64,000 bases of DNA from Roseovarius confluentis (GCF_002917925.1 NZ_PPFE01000003.1:310001-374000), one strand, 5' to 3'; positions 16,466 to 26,028 are shown, counted from the first letter of the stretch. Numbers and translations are program-made. Notes: generated from the letters alone by a model not told the origin.

Positions 16466-17458
16466 ATGACACTCAAGTCAAAACTCATGGCAGCCACCAC
16501 CGGCGCGGGCCTTTTGGCGGGCGCTTCGGCATCGGCGCAGGAAATCACGGTCGGCTATTTCCTCGAATGGCCGATGCCGTTCCAGTACGCCAAGGCCGAA
16601 GGTATGTATGACGAGGCGATGGGCATGACGGTGAACTGGGTCAGCTTCGACACCGGCACCGCCATGAGCGCCGCGATGGCGTCGGGTGACGTGCAACTGG
16701 TGGTCAGCCAGGGCGTGCCGCCCTTCGTGGTGGCCACCAGCGCGGGCCAGGATTTGCAGATCGTCGACGTGGCCGTCTCTTATTCGGACAACGACAACTG
16801 CGTCGTGTCGGCGGCGTTGGAGATCGACAAGGACAGCGCGGGCGAACTGGCCGGCAAGAAGGTCGCCGTGCCGCTGGGCACCGCGGCGCATTACGGCTTT
16901 CTGAAGCAGATGGACCATTTCGGCGTGTCGCTGGACAGCCTGACGGTCGTGGACATGGCCCCTGCCGAAGGGCAGGCCGCGCTGGCGCAAGGCGCCGTCG
17001 ACATGGCCTGTGGCTGGGGCGGTGCGCTGCGCCGCATGAAGGAAAGCGGCAACGTCCTGCTGACCGGCGCCGAGAAGGAAGAGCTGGGCATCCTCGTGTT
17101 CGACGTGACCTCTGGCCCGGCGTCGTTCATCGCCGAGAACCCGGACGTGGTGTCGAGCTTCCTCAAGGTGACGGCGGACGCCAACGCAATGTGGGCGGAC
17201 GAGGCCAACCACGACAAGATGCTGCCGGTGATCGCCGAGGACGCTGGCATGTCAGAAGAAGACACGATGGCCACCATCGAGACTTTCGTGTTTCCGCCAG
17301 CGGATGAGCAACTGACCGAGAAATGGCTGGGCGGCGGCGCGCAGGAATTCATGAAGGGTGTCGCGGACGTCTTCGTGGAAGCCGGTTCGATCGACGCGTC
17401 AAAAGCCTCTTACGAGACGAATGTGAACACCGGCCCGCTCGAAGCCGCCATTCAGTAA
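16466..17458 (+). CDS. tauA: Taurine ABC transporter substrate-binding protein
   Basis: A 330-residue periplasmic binding protein with a Sec signal ending ASASAQ at about residue 24. The mature part has the TauA/SsuA-like pattern ITVGYFLEWPMPFQYAKAEG, GDVQLVVSQG and VAVPLGTAAHYGFLKQM. GGGAGA precedes the start at 16466; the in-frame sequence upstream is not protein-like. It is the first gene of tauABC and is divergent from tpa. A strong hairpin follows the stop, probably allowing more binding protein than ATPase and permease to be made. Confidence 0.9.
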   Translation: MTLKSKLMAATTGAGLLAGASASAQEITVGYFLEWPMPFQYAKAEGMYDEAMGMTVNWVSFDTGTAMSAAMASGDVQLVVSQGVPPFVVATSAGQDLQIVDVAVSYSDNDNCVVSAALEIDKDSAGELAGKKVAVPLGTAAHYGFLKQMDHFGVSLDSLTVVDMAPAEGQAALAQGAVDMACGWGGALRRMKESGNVLLTGAEKEELGILVFDVTSGPASFIAENPDVVSSFLKVTADANAMWADEANHDKMLPVIAEDAGMSEEDTMATIETFVFPPADEQLTEKWLGGGAQEFMKGVADVFVEAGSIDASKASYETNVNTGPLEAAIQ

Positions 17459-17474
17459 GGTTTTTCGCAAGACG

Positions 17475-17502
17475 CCCGCGGGCCGCATGCCCGGCCCGTG
17501 GG
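17475..17502 (+). terminator. Hairpin after tauA inside the tauABC operon
   Basis: CCCGCGGGCCG pairs with CGGCCCGTGGG (11 bp, one G-U). There is no T run, so it is more likely an RNA-stabilising or partial terminator element than a full stop. Confidence 0.55.
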
Positions 17503-17544
17503 ACCGCACCAACACCAATAATCCGAAAACGGAAGGGGGCAGGA

Positions 17545-18351
17545 ATGTCGACATTGAAAATCGACAATCTTTCCATGCGCTTCGATCTGCCGAATGGCGG
17601 GCATGTGCAGGCGCTCAAGGACGTCTCGCTGGAGCTGCAGAGCGGCGAATTGATGAGCGTGCTGGGGCCGTCGGGCTGTGGCAAGACCACGCTTTTGAAC
17701 ATCGTCGCCGGGTTTCTGGCGCCGACCGAAGGGCAGATCGTGCTGAACGATCACAAGGTCACCGGCCCGGATGCCGAGCGCGGCATGGTGTTCCAGCAGG
17801 GCGCGCTGTTCGAATGGATGAGCGTGCGCGACAACGTGAGCTTTGGCCCCCGGATGAAGGGCGAGAGCAAGAAGACCTACACGCCGACCGTCGATCACCT
17901 GCTGGAAGTGGTGGGCCTGAAGGATTTCAAGGATAAGGCGATTTACGAATTGTCTGGCGGGATGCAGCAGCGTGTGGCGCTTGCCCGCTGCCTGGCCAAC
18001 GATCCCGACGTGATCCTGATGGACGAACCCTTGGGGGCGCTCGATGCGCTGACGCGGGAAAAGATGCAGGGACTTGTACTGAAGCTCTGGAAGGAAACGG
18101 GCAAGACGATCATCCTGATCACTCACTCGGTCGAAGAGGCGCTGCTCTTGGGTGAGCGGCTGCTGGTGATGGCGCCGCGGCCGGGGCGCATTCACAAGGA
18201 ATATCGCCTGCCTTTTGCCGATCTGGGTGTGGGCAAGGACCTGCGCGAGGTGAAAAAACATCCCGAGTTCAGTCAGCGGCGTGAGGAAATCCTCGAAATG
18301 ATTTGGAACATGGAAGAAGAGATCATGGGCCGCGTGGAGGAAAGCGCATGA
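17545..18351 (+). CDS. tauB: Taurine ABC transporter ATP-binding protein
   Basis: A 268-residue ATPase with Walker A GPSGCGKTT at 41-49, signature LSGGMQQRVALARCLA, Walker B VILMDEPLGALDALTR and the H-loop ILITHSVEEALLL. This is the TauB/SsuB/NrtD pattern. The start at 17545 has AGGA and a G-rich site upstream. It overlaps tauC by four bases (ATGA). It energises uptake of taurine, judged from the divergent tpa and from TauA. Confidence 0.9.
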   Translation: MSTLKIDNLSMRFDLPNGGHVQALKDVSLELQSGELMSVLGPSGCGKTTLLNIVAGFLAPTEGQIVLNDHKVTGPDAERGMVFQQGALFEWMSVRDNVSFGPRMKGESKKTYTPTVDHLLEVVGLKDFKDKAIYELSGGMQQRVALARCLANDPDVILMDEPLGALDALTREKMQGLVLKLWKETGKTIILITHSVEEALLLGERLLVMAPRPGRIHKEYRLPFADLGVGKDLREVKKHPEFSQRREEILEMIWNMEEEIMGRVEESA

Positions 18352-19658
18352 CCGGGTTCATCGTTCTCGCGCTCTATGTGGGCGCGTTTTTCATTGCCTA
18401 TCTCGCGGTTTCGGCACTGTACCGGGCCTTCTTTGCGCGGATCGACTATACCGCGCTGAAAACCGTGACCTTCGGTGACGAAAGCGCCGTGCGCCCCAAT
18501 CGGGCGGCCAGCGTGCTGTCGGTGATCACGATCTTCCTGCTGTGGGTGGCCTTCACGAACTCTACCCTGCCATTGCCGCAGGCGTCCTCGCCTTATCTGG
18601 GCGAGGTAACGTTCACCTATACGTCCACGTTGCCGGACGGACGGGCGGACGATGCCGAGGTGACCGTGCTGGTCTACCGCGAGGATATCAGCCAGACGGT
18701 GGACGCAGAGGGCAACCCGGGCCGCATTCCGGCGGCGCCCGAGGTGGAGCCGGGCGAGGGGTTCGCCAAGAACGACAGCCTTGTGGTGCCGCGATACGGC
18801 TACAAGGTGATCAACGTGTTCGGCAATGACGATCTGGGCCGGGGCGAGGACGCCGTCATCACCGCGCTGAACGGGACCGAGGTGCAGGCGGGGGAAACGC
18901 TCAAGCTGCCGGAAGGCGACCTTGGGTTGACCGACAAGGGGACGCCGACCTTCTCGCCCTCGACCGGCAACCGGATGCAGCGGCTGTACCTGCCCGCGCC
19001 CGAGGTGACGGTCGAGCGGTTCTTCGAACTGAACGAAGAGGGGTATCGCAATTATACCCTGTGGCAGCATACGTGGATCTCGCTGCAACGGGTCTTGCTG
19101 GGCTTCTTCTTCGGGGCGCTGGTGGGGATACCGCTGGGCTATGCGATGGGCCTGACCAACTGGGCACGCGGCTGGTTCGACCCGATCGTGGAGTTCATGC
19201 GGCCGGTGCCGCCGCTGGCGCTGATCCCGCTGATGATTATCTGGTTCGGTATCGGTGAGCAGTCCAAGGTGATCCTGTTGTTCCTGGCCGCGCTTTGGAT
19301 CATGGCGATCGCGGCACGGGCCGGGGTGTCCGGAGTGGCGATATCCAAGGTGCACGCGGCCTATTCGCTGGGGGCCAGCAAGTCGCAGGTGTTGACCAAG
19401 GTGATCATTCCCAACAGCCTGCCGGAGATTTTCACCGGCGCTCGGGTTGCCATGGGTGTCTGCTGGGGCACCGTCGTGGCCGCCGAACTTGTGGCGGCCG
19501 AGCGGGGCCTTGGCATGATGATCATGGTCGCGTCGAAATTCCAGCTGACCGATATCGTGATCGTCGGGATCATCCTGATCGGGATCATCGGTTTCCTGAT
19601 CGACGTGGGCATCCGGATGCTGGAGAAATGGCTGGTGCCGTGGAAAGGGCGCGTCTGA
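18348..19658 (+). CDS. tauC: Taurine ABC transporter permease with a large extracytoplasmic insertion
   Basis: A 436-residue permease. The C-terminal ~210 residues are a normal TauC/SsuC core, with five or six membrane segments and the coupling loop AAYSLGASKSQVLTKVIIPN. Before it come two extra membrane segments (about 3-25 and 53-70) and a polar region at about 71-225 that should lie outside the cytoplasm. Typical TauC proteins have about 270 residues, so this is some 160 longer. The insert has no motif I recognise. It is not a frameshift artefact: the frame is open throughout, and composition and codon use match the neighbours. Confidence 0.88.
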   Translation: MTGFIVLALYVGAFFIAYLAVSALYRAFFARIDYTALKTVTFGDESAVRPNRAASVLSVITIFLLWVAFTNSTLPLPQASSPYLGEVTFTYTSTLPDGRADDAEVTVLVYREDISQTVDAEGNPGRIPAAPEVEPGEGFAKNDSLVVPRYGYKVINVFGNDDLGRGEDAVITALNGTEVQAGETLKLPEGDLGLTDKGTPTFSPSTGNRMQRLYLPAPEVTVERFFELNEEGYRNYTLWQHTWISLQRVLLGFFFGALVGIPLGYAMGLTNWARGWFDPIVEFMRPVPPLALIPLMIIWFGIGEQSKVILLFLAALWIMAIAARAGVSGVAISKVHAAYSLGASKSQVLTKVIIPNSLPEIFTGARVAMGVCWGTVVAAELVAAERGLGMMIMVASKFQLTDIVIVGIILIGIIGFLIDVGIRMLEKWLVPWKGRV

Positions 19659-19675
19659 CGGCGACGAGAATTGCG

Positions 19676-19705
19676 AAACGCCCGGTCCTCGTGCCGGGCG
19701 TTTTT
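19676..19705 (+). terminator. Rho-independent terminator after tauABC
   Basis: AAACGCCCGG pairs with CCGGGCGTTT around an 8-nt loop and is followed by two more T, completing a run of five. Confidence 0.85.
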
Positions 19706-19766
19706 CGTTATGGCGAGTTGATGCGGATCAAGGAAGAATGCACGCGCGACCGTGCAGGGTGACGCC

Positions 19767-20927
19767 ATGGAAATTGCCGAGCTTTTGATGGCCCTCGGGG
19801 TCCTTTTCCTGGCCGGGCTGGTGGCGGACCAGGCGGGACGTTTCACGCGTCTGCCACGGGTGACGATGCTGTTGCTGCTGGGGCTGGTCGCCGGGCAGGC
19901 CGGGCTGGACCTGATCCCCGGTGACCTGATCGCGTGGTTCGAGGTCTTGTCCATTGTCGCGCTGACCATGGTCGCCTTTCTATTGGGCGGGACTCTGACC
20001 CGCGAGATATTGGCGCGGCGTGGGCGGGCCATCCTGATCCTGTCATTGGTCATCGCGCTGGGCACGGCGGGTGTCGTCGTGGCCGGGTTGGTGCTGATCG
20101 GCCTGGATTGGCAGTTGGCGCTGGTGCTGGGCGCGATTGCCACGGCGACGGACCCGGCGGCGATGACGGATGTGATCCGGCAGACGGGGGTGAAGAGCGC
20201 ATTCACCGACACGTTGAAGGGGATCGTGGCCATAGACGACGTCTGGGGCCTGATCCTGTTCAGTCTTGTGCTTGCGGTGGTCAGCCAGTCCAGCGGACTT
20301 GCCGAGATCCTGGGCGGCGCGGCGCATGACATCCTGGGTGGTGTCGCCCTGGGCGTGGCGCTGGGCGTGCCGGCGGCGCTGTTGACCGGGCGGCTGACCC
20401 CGGGAGAGCCGCAGCAGGCCGAGGCGATCGGGATCGTGTTCCTGACCGCGGGCCTTGCGCTGTGGCTCGAGGTGTCCTTCCTGATCGCGGGGATGACAGC
20501 CGGCGCGGTGGTGGTGAATTTCGCGCAGCACCACGAGCGCGCCTTTCACGAGATCGAACATGTTCAGTGGCCCTTCATGATCCTGTTCTTTCTGCTGGCC
20601 GGGGCGACACTGGAATTGGACGCACTTTTGGGGCTTGGTTGGGCCGGGGTGCTTTACCTTGGCTTGCGGATACTGGCGCGGATCTGGGGCGGGTTCGCCG
20701 GGGGCTGGCTGGCCGGGGCCAGCGCGGCAGAGCGGCGGTGGTATGGCCCGGCGCTCTTGCCGCAGGCGGGCGTCGCGGTCGGCATCGCGCTGGTCGCGGG
20801 CGAGGCGCTGCCGGACTGGTCGGGAACGATCATGGCGCTGACCATTGCCAGCACTGTAGTGTTCGAGATCATAGGCCCGCCCCTGACCCTGCTGGCAATC
20901 CGGCGGGTGACCCGGCAGGACGGTTAG
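19767..20927 (+). CDS. Cation:proton antiporter
   Basis: A 386-residue polytopic membrane protein of the monovalent cation:proton antiporter superfamily. About eleven to twelve hydrophobic segments are visible, with the conserved ATATDPAAMTDVIRQTG and, further on, KGIVAIDDVWGLILF, where the paired acidic residues are expected to bind cation and protons. No RCK/TrkA domain is attached. The start at 19767 has AGGG a few bases upstream; an ATG five codons earlier is possible. Whether Na+ or K+ is exchanged cannot be told. Its stop overlaps that of the convergent Lrp gene. Confidence 0.85.
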   Translation: MEIAELLMALGVLFLAGLVADQAGRFTRLPRVTMLLLLGLVAGQAGLDLIPGDLIAWFEVLSIVALTMVAFLLGGTLTREILARRGRAILILSLVIALGTAGVVVAGLVLIGLDWQLALVLGAIATATDPAAMTDVIRQTGVKSAFTDTLKGIVAIDDVWGLILFSLVLAVVSQSSGLAEILGGAAHDILGGVALGVALGVPAALLTGRLTPGEPQQAEAIGIVFLTAGLALWLEVSFLIAGMTAGAVVVNFAQHHERAFHEIEHVQWPFMILFFLLAGATLELDALLGLGWAGVLYLGLRILARIWGGFAGGWLAGASAAERRWYGPALLPQAGVAVGIALVAGEALPDWSGTIMALTIASTVVFEIIGPPLTLLAIRRVTRQDG

Positions 20928-21367
20928 GCCCGCATGTCCTTGGGCGAGCCCATCACCACGAAGGATGTTATGGCGTTGACCTGCGGCAGCGTGCCGATGA
21001 CATCGGTGTGGAACGCCTTGTAGGCGGGCAGGTCGGCCACCTCGATCCGAAGCAGGTATTCGACCGACCCGGTGATGTTGTGGCACTCGACCACTTCGGG
21101 TGCTGTGGCCATGGCGCGTTCGAAGGCGATCTGGCTGTCCTTGGTGTGGGAGTTCAGTCCAACCGTGGCATAGGCGATGAACCCGACGCCCAGCTTGGAG
21201 CGGTCGAGCACGGCGCGGAAGCCGGTGATGATGCCGCGGCGTTCTAGATCCTGCACCCGGCGCAGGCAGGCGGAGGGCGAAAGGCCGACTCTCTCTGCCA
21301 AATCGAGGTTACTGATCCGACCGTCGCGCTGGAGCTCGTGCAATATTTTGTCGTTTATGTGATCCAT
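20924..21367 (-). CDS. Lrp/AsnC family transcriptional regulator
   Basis: A 147-residue Lrp-type regulator. The N-terminal winged helix starts HINDKILHELQRDGRISNLD and contains AERVGLSPSACLRRVQDLE. The C-terminal RAM domain has the typical GSVEYLLRIEVADLPAYKAF. The start at 21367 gives the usual family N-terminus; an ATG six codons upstream is also open, and neither has a clear ribosome binding site. It is divergent from a LysE-type exporter gene 81 bp away, so it most likely controls that exporter in response to an amino acid. Confidence 0.9.
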   Translation of the reverse strand: MDHINDKILHELQRDGRISNLDLAERVGLSPSACLRRVQDLERRGIITGFRAVLDRSKLGVGFIAYATVGLNSHTKDSQIAFERAMATAPEVVECHNITGSVEYLLRIEVADLPAYKAFHTDVIGTLPQVNAITSFVVMGSPKDMRA

Positions 21368-21448
21368 AGGCGCAAATAATTGCATAAAACCAAATCATAC
21401 GCAAAGGAACGCAATTTCACTGCGCTACTTACGCCATATGTTGCGTTC

Positions 21449-22054
21449 ATGACATTCCAGCTGCTGACCCTTCTTACCGGCTTTGCTTTCACAACGGTGA
21501 TCACGCCGGGGCCCAACAACCTGATGCTGATGGCCTCGGGCGCGAACTTCGGCTTTCGCCGGACCGTGCCGCACATGTTGGGAATAACGCTGGGATTTCC
21601 CTGCATGATCGTGCTGGTGGGGCTGGGGGTTATGCAGTTGTTCGACCTGTGGCCGCCGGCCTACACGATCCTGATGGTGCTGAGTGTCGCGTACCTTTTG
21701 TACCTTGCGTGGAAGATCGCCAATGCCGCCCCGCCGAGGGAGGCCAGGGCGGAAGGCAAGCCGCTGACCTTCCTGCAATCGGCAGCTTTCCAGTGGGTAA
21801 ATCCCAAAGCATGGAGCATGGCGCTGTCGGCGATCACGCTTTACGCGACGAGCCGCGACCTTGACGCGATCTTGTGGGTGGCCGGGGTTTACGTGGTCGC
21901 GTCGGTTGTCAGCACCACGAGCTGGACGGTGCTGGGCCAGCAGATGCGCCGCTTTCTGAACAGCCCAAAGCGGTTGCGGGTGTTCAACCGGATGATGGCG
22001 GCACTGCTGGTGCTGACGCTGGTCCTGGTCTTGCGACAGCAGGGCGCGGGATAG
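21449..22054 (+). CDS. LysE family amino acid exporter
   Basis: A 201-residue membrane protein of the LysE/RhtB family with about six hydrophobic segments. The family signature is FTTVITPGPNNLMLMASGANFGFR near the N-terminus (prolines in ITPGPNN), then WVNPKAWSMAL in the middle. It exports an amino acid or related metabolite; the substrate is unknown. The start is taken at 21449 because the upstream in-frame extension is not hydrophobic and not family-like. It is divergent from the Lrp regulator. The gap contains GCAA-N4-TTGC (21371-21382), a candidate operator half-site pair. Confidence 0.88.
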   Translation: MTFQLLTLLTGFAFTTVITPGPNNLMLMASGANFGFRRTVPHMLGITLGFPCMIVLVGLGVMQLFDLWPPAYTILMVLSVAYLLYLAWKIANAAPPREARAEGKPLTFLQSAAFQWVNPKAWSMALSAITLYATSRDLDAILWVAGVYVVASVVSTTSWTVLGQQMRRFLNSPKRLRVFNRMMAALLVLTLVLVLRQQGAG

Positions 22055-22086
22055 GCCGGGACTTGCGCCATGACGGGGATGCTGCG

Positions 22087-22722
22087 ATGACGGCAGGCAT
22101 GACAATCACCTTGCTGCATACGGCCGAGGCGCACCGGGTTCGGTTCGACAACATCCGGGACCGGATCAATCCGGATATGACGTTGAAGCACGTTGTGCGT
22201 CCGCGATGGCTGAAAAAGGCGCAGGACGACGGCGCTGCGGCGCTGGAAGACGAAATCGCAGGCGTGATCGCCCGTGCGCCGGGGCCGGTGCTGTGTACCT
22301 GCACGACGCTGGGGCCAGTGGCCGAGAGCGCGGGGGCTATGCGCGTGGACTGGCCGATGATGCGCGCGGCGGCGCAGGCGCAGGGGCCGGTGCTGATGGC
22401 GTTCTGCCTGGAGAGTACCTATGCGCCCAGCCTTGCGCTGCTGGAACGCGCGCTGGCCGAGGACGGCACGCCGCAAAAGGTCTATCCCCTGCCGATGCCG
22501 CAATACTGGCCGCTGTTCGAGGCAGGCGAGACAGAGGCCTTTGATGCCGTGATCGCTGGCGAGGTGCGGCAAGCGGTCGAGACGCAGGGCGACGTGGCAG
22601 CGGTGGTGCTGGCGCAAGCCTCGATGGATGGCGCGGCGGCGCGGCTGGAGGATCTGAACGTGCCGGTTCTGAGTTCGCCGGAACTGGCGCTGCGAGCGGT
22701 GCTTGACGTCGCGCGCGGCTAA
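22087..22722 (+). CDS. Aspartate/glutamate racemase-like protein
   Basis: A 211-residue soluble protein without signal or membrane segment. The segment GPVLCTCTTLGPVAES, followed later by VVLAQASMDGAA, resembles the two halves of the Asp/Glu/hydantoin racemase fold, but the second catalytic cysteine is not evident, so activity is uncertain. The start is 22087, with an alternative ATG four codons later. It lies 32 bp after the LysE exporter gene on the same strand and may be co-transcribed, which would fit a role in amino acid metabolism. It overlaps the convergent GNAT gene by four bases. Confidence 0.55.
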   Translation: MTAGMTITLLHTAEAHRVRFDNIRDRINPDMTLKHVVRPRWLKKAQDDGAAALEDEIAGVIARAPGPVLCTCTTLGPVAESAGAMRVDWPMMRAAAQAQGPVLMAFCLESTYAPSLALLERALAEDGTPQKVYPLPMPQYWPLFEAGETEAFDAVIAGEVRQAVETQGDVAAVVLAQASMDGAAARLEDLNVPVLSSPELALRAVLDVARG

Positions 22723-23246
22723 AGCCGTTTGTACATGTAGGTCGTGGAATGGAGCGTCCGTCCGTCGGGATCGAGCGCGAAATCGGGAATGATGCCCGCC
22801 ACTTCGAACCCCACCGAGGCGTAAAGTGATTGCGAGACATCGCCGCTGCGGGTGTCGAGGGTCACGTTGGTCTTGCCCAAGGTTCGGGCATGATCCAGCG
22901 CGGCCCGCAGCAGCGCGTGCCCCAGACCGCGGCGTCGGGCGGTGGGGTGGACCATCATCTTGGCGATCTCGGCCCGGTGCGGCTGGTTCTGCGGCATGGC
23001 GGTGATCAGTTGCACCGTTCCGACAAGCGTATCACCCAGGTGGGCGGTGAGCAGGCAGCGGCGGTTGGCGGTAACCTCGGGGAAGACGTCGGCTTGCCAG
23101 AAGGCACGGGCCGTCTCGGGCGCGAGTGGATCCAGGAAGCTGACGGCAGCGCCCTCGGTCACTGTGTCGATCAGCAGGCGAGTGAGGCCGTCGAGGTTCC
23201 GATCCAGCTCGGGGCCGGTCAGATTGATGATGCGCGGCGCGGTCAT
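22719..23246 (-). CDS. GNAT family N-acetyltransferase
   Basis: A 175-residue acetyltransferase with the acetyl-CoA-binding motif VHPTARRRGLGHALLRAAL at about 110-128 (the RRRGLG loop) and a C-terminal ASVGFEVAG. The acceptor is unknown. The start at 23246 overlaps the stop of the XRE-cupin regulator gene (ATGA), so the two are translated together. XRE-cupin plus GNAT is a recurring pair, often linked to amine or antibiotic modification, but no substrate can be inferred. Confidence 0.88.
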   Translation of the reverse strand: MTAPRIINLTGPELDRNLDGLTRLLIDTVTEGAAVSFLDPLAPETARAFWQADVFPEVTANRRCLLTAHLGDTLVGTVQLITAMPQNQPHRAEIAKMMVHPTARRRGLGHALLRAALDHARTLGKTNVTLDTRSGDVSQSLYASVGFEVAGIIPDFALDPDGRTLHSTTYMYKRL

Positions 23247-23800
23247 GCCAGCGCCAGCAGGTAGCGGGCGCCGTCCGGCCCGGCGCGGAACTCCGACACG
23301 CCGTTCAGGCGGTAGCGCAGGCAGTCGCCGGGGCAAAGGCTGTGGGTCTGGCTGTCGACAGTGATGTACAACGCGCCTTCGAGCAATACGAAATGATGCT
23401 CGTGCCCGGGAACGCTGGGATGGTCGTAGGAGATCGTCGCCTCCGGTTCGAGCGTGGCCTCGACGATCTCGAGTTGCAGGCCGGCACTGGGGGGCGAGAC
23501 GTTTCGGCGTTGAAAGCCGTGGCTGGCGTCGTGGTAGACTTGCTGGGCAGAGCGGGGCACGAAGGCCTGGAGCCGGCTTTCCAGCGGTGAGATCAATTGC
23601 GAGATCGGCAGGCGCAGGGCGGTCGAGAGCTTGGCAAGCGTGTCGGCCGTGGGGCTGACCTCGCCATTCTCGATCCGAGAGAGGCTCGCTCGGCTGACGG
23701 AACTGGCCTTGGCCAGATCGGCCAGCGTGAGGTTGCGCGACTGGCGCAGGTCGCGGATGTGTCGGGCCAGCGTGGGCGGTGAGGCAGTAAATGATTCCAT
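23243..23800 (-). CDS. XRE family regulator with C-terminal cupin domain
   Basis: A 185-residue transcription factor. The N-terminal helix-turn-helix (about 8-65) contains [20 protein letters not shown], and a cupin sensor domain (about 105-185) includes [20 protein letters not shown] with metal-type histidines. Such regulators usually control a small neighbouring operon in response to a bound metabolite. The start at 23800 is a clean family start. It is in an overlapping operon with the GNAT gene and divergent from accA, 111 bp away. Confidence 0.9.
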   Translation of the reverse strand: MESFTASPPTLARHIRDLRQSRNLTLADLAKASSVSRASLSRIENGEVSPTADTLAKLSTALRLPISQLISPLESRLQAFVPRSAQQVYHDASHGFQRRNVSPPSAGLQLEIVEATLEPEATISYDHPSVPGHEHHFVLLEGALYITVDSQTHSLCPGDCLRYRLNGVSEFRAGPDGARYLLALA

Positions 23801-23911
23801 AAGTGGAAATTTATCCCATATAAGAGATTCGCGCAATGCCCGCATGATGCGAAGTCTGTTGAACCCTCCGACCTTTTCCATATATCCCGTAGGCCAAACA
23901 GGAGCATGGGC

Positions 23912-24874
23912 ATGACCAATTACCTCGACTTTGAAAAGTCCCTGGCGGAAATCGAAGGCAAGGCGGAAGAGCTGCGCGCGATGGCGCGGACGACCGAGGG
24001 GATGGATGTCGAGGACGAGGCCGGGGCGCTGGACAAGAAAGCCGCTGCCATGCTGACCGACCTTTACAAGGACCTGACGCCATGGCGGAAATGCCAGGTG
24101 GCGCGGCATCCTAACCGGCCCCATTGCAAGGATTACATCGAGGCGCTGTTCGAGGAATACACGCCGCTGGCGGGCGACCGGAATTTTGCCGATGATCAGG
24201 CCGTGATGGGCGGGCTGGCGCGGTTCGGCGACACGCCGGTGGTTGTGATCGGGCATGAGAAGGGCAACGATACCAAGTCCCGGATCGAGCGGAATTTCGG
24301 CATGGCGCGGCCCGAGGGCTATCGCAAGGCGATCCGGCTGATGGACATGGCGGACCGGTTCAACCTGCCGGTTATCACGCTGGTGGACACGCCCGGCGCC
24401 TATCCGGGCAAGGGCGCCGAAGAGCGCGGCCAGAGCGAGGCGATTGCCCGCTCGACCGAGATGTGCCTGAAGGCCGGTGTGCCGCTGGTCAGTGTCATTA
24501 TCGGCGAGGGCGGATCGGGTGGTGCGGTGGCGTTCGCCTCGGCCAACCGCGTGGCGATGCTGGAGCATTCCGTCTATTCGGTGATCAGCCCCGAGGGCTG
24601 TGCCAGCATCCTGTGGAAGGATTCCGAGAAGATGCGCGAGGCTGCAGAGGCGCTGCGGCTGACCGCGCAGGACCTTATCAAGTTGGGCGTGATCGATCGC
24701 GTGATCGACGAGCCCAAAGGCGGCGCGCATCGTGATCCGACGGGCGCGATGGCGTCGGTGAGTGATGCGATCCGGGCGATGTTGGACGGGTTGAAGGACC
24801 TGTCGCGCGAGGAACTGGTGCGTGACCGGCGCGAGAAGTTCCTGAAGATGGGATCGACTGGCCTGGCGGCCTAG
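23912..24874 (+). CDS. accA: Acetyl-CoA carboxylase carboxyltransferase subunit alpha
   Basis: A 320-residue carboxyltransferase alpha subunit, which with AccD transfers carboxyl from biotin to acetyl-CoA in the first step of fatty acid synthesis. It begins [20 protein letters not shown] and contains the conserved [19 protein letters not shown] and [20 protein letters not shown]. The length is normal. AGGAG sits at the right distance (7 bases) for the ATG at 23912, but too close for the one at 23906. The stop overlaps that of the convergent DUF4149 gene. Confidence 0.97.
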   Translation: MTNYLDFEKSLAEIEGKAEELRAMARTTEGMDVEDEAGALDKKAAAMLTDLYKDLTPWRKCQVARHPNRPHCKDYIEALFEEYTPLAGDRNFADDQAVMGGLARFGDTPVVVIGHEKGNDTKSRIERNFGMARPEGYRKAIRLMDMADRFNLPVITLVDTPGAYPGKGAEERGQSEAIARSTEMCLKAGVPLVSVIIGEGGSGGAVAFASANRVAMLEHSVYSVISPEGCASILWKDSEKMREAAEALRLTAQDLIKLGVIDRVIDEPKGGAHRDPTGAMASVSDAIRAMLDGLKDLSREELVRDRREKFLKMGSTGLAA

Positions 24875-25269
24875 AGAATTACGCCGAGCCGGATGAGGGC
24901 CCATGCCGCGCCCGCGATGTGGGCCAGCGTGATCATCACCGAGCCAAGATGCAGCAGCTTGAACCGTTTGGAGTGGCCGGCATCGGTGGCGGCGTTTATC
25001 GTCGGCATGAGAGATTGCCGCGCGTAGAGCGTGGTGAGCGAGATCACGGCGAGGATCGCCATGGACAGCAGGTCGGCGAAGGCGGCGCAGACTGCGGCGA
25101 GGCCAGACGTTCCCAGCACGAACAGGTAGAAATGTGGAAAGGCGCGGCGGATCAGGGTGCGCGCTGTCTCTTCCGGCAGGGCGCGCAGCACGAAGGCCGC
25201 GAAGCCGAAAGCATAGAGCGTCATGCCGCCGAAGAGGAGCGCGGTCAGAAGCAGGGCGAGGATCGTCAT
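24871..25269 (-). CDS. DUF4149 family membrane protein
   Basis: A 132-residue protein with four predicted membrane segments: [20 protein letters not shown] at the N-terminus, two in the middle, and [18 protein letters not shown] at the end. This is the topology of the DUF4149/TMEM205-like family. Function unknown. It overlaps the ubiG-like gene by four bases on the same strand and so is translated together with it. Confidence 0.7.
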   Translation of the reverse strand: MTILALLLTALLFGGMTLYAFGFAAFVLRALPEETARTLIRRAFPHFYLFVLGTSGLAAVCAAFADLLSMAILAVISLTTLYARQSLMPTINAATDAGHSKRFKLLHLGSVMITLAHIAGAAWALIRLGVIL

Positions 25270-25985
25270 GTTGTGGCCTCCGGTTTCAGGGCGGTTCCGA
25301 TATAGATCACTTGCTTGAAAGGCAGCACGCCGAACCTGAAATCCAGCCGTCGGGTCAGGCCGGTCGGGCCAAGCCCCGTTATCTTGCCGGGGATCAGTCC
25401 GGCAACCTGCAACCCGTCCGTCAGTTCGGCTGGCTTGATGAACATCGCGGGGTCATGGGTCCCCTTGGGCAGCAGGCCAAGGATATCTTCGGCCATGGTG
25501 ATGGTGGCCAGCCGGGCGATGATGTTGCGGTTGATGGTGTCGAACAGGAACAGTCCGCCAGGTTTCAGCACGCGGGCGACCTCGTGCAGGACCTGCCTCA
25601 GATCCGAGACATGCTCCAGGACGTCGACGCAGACGAGGGCATCGAAGGCCGCATCTTCATAGGGTAGCGCCTCGCCCACGCCGGTGTCGTAGCGGATGTC
25701 GTGGCCGGATTGTGCGGCATGGGACCGGGCCGCGGCGATGGCCTCCTTCGCGGGGTCGATGCCGGTGACCTGCGCGCCGCGCCCGGCGATGGCTTCGGCC
25801 ATGAAGCCGCCTGCGCAGCCAAGGTCGAGCACCGTTTTGCCTGCCCAGTCGATGTGCCGGTCGAAGTACTTCAGGCGGGCGGGCACAAGGTTTTTCAGCG
25901 TGCGCACCCAGCGGAGGTCGTCCGACCACCATTGCGCGGCGGCATTGTCGTAGATCTCTTGCTTGTTGCGGTTTTTTTCAGCCAT
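25266..25985 (-). CDS. ubiG: UbiG-like ubiquinone O-methyltransferase
   Basis: A 239-residue SAM-dependent methyltransferase. Motif I is TVLDLGCAGGFMAEAIAG at about 50-67. The segments CVDVLEHVSD and LLPKGTHDPAMFIKPAEL closely follow E. coli UbiG, which methylates two hydroxyl groups during ubiquinone synthesis. The N-terminus (DNAAAQWWSDDLRWVR) and C-terminus differ more, so it may be a UbiG-related enzyme with another substrate. It is the first gene of a two-gene unit with the DUF4149 protein. Confidence 0.68.
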   Translation of the reverse strand: MAEKNRNKQEIYDNAAAQWWSDDLRWVRTLKNLVPARLKYFDRHIDWAGKTVLDLGCAGGFMAEAIAGRGAQVTGIDPAKEAIAAARSHAAQSGHDIRYDTGVGEALPYEDAAFDALVCVDVLEHVSDLRQVLHEVARVLKPGGLFLFDTINRNIIARLATITMAEDILGLLPKGTHDPAMFIKPAELTDGLQVAGLIPGKITGLGPTGLTRRLDFRFGVLPFKQVIYIGTALKPEATT

Positions 25986-26028
25986 GCGGCGGAGATAGGC
26001 CGCTTGCCACGGGCATCCAGAGGCGGCG

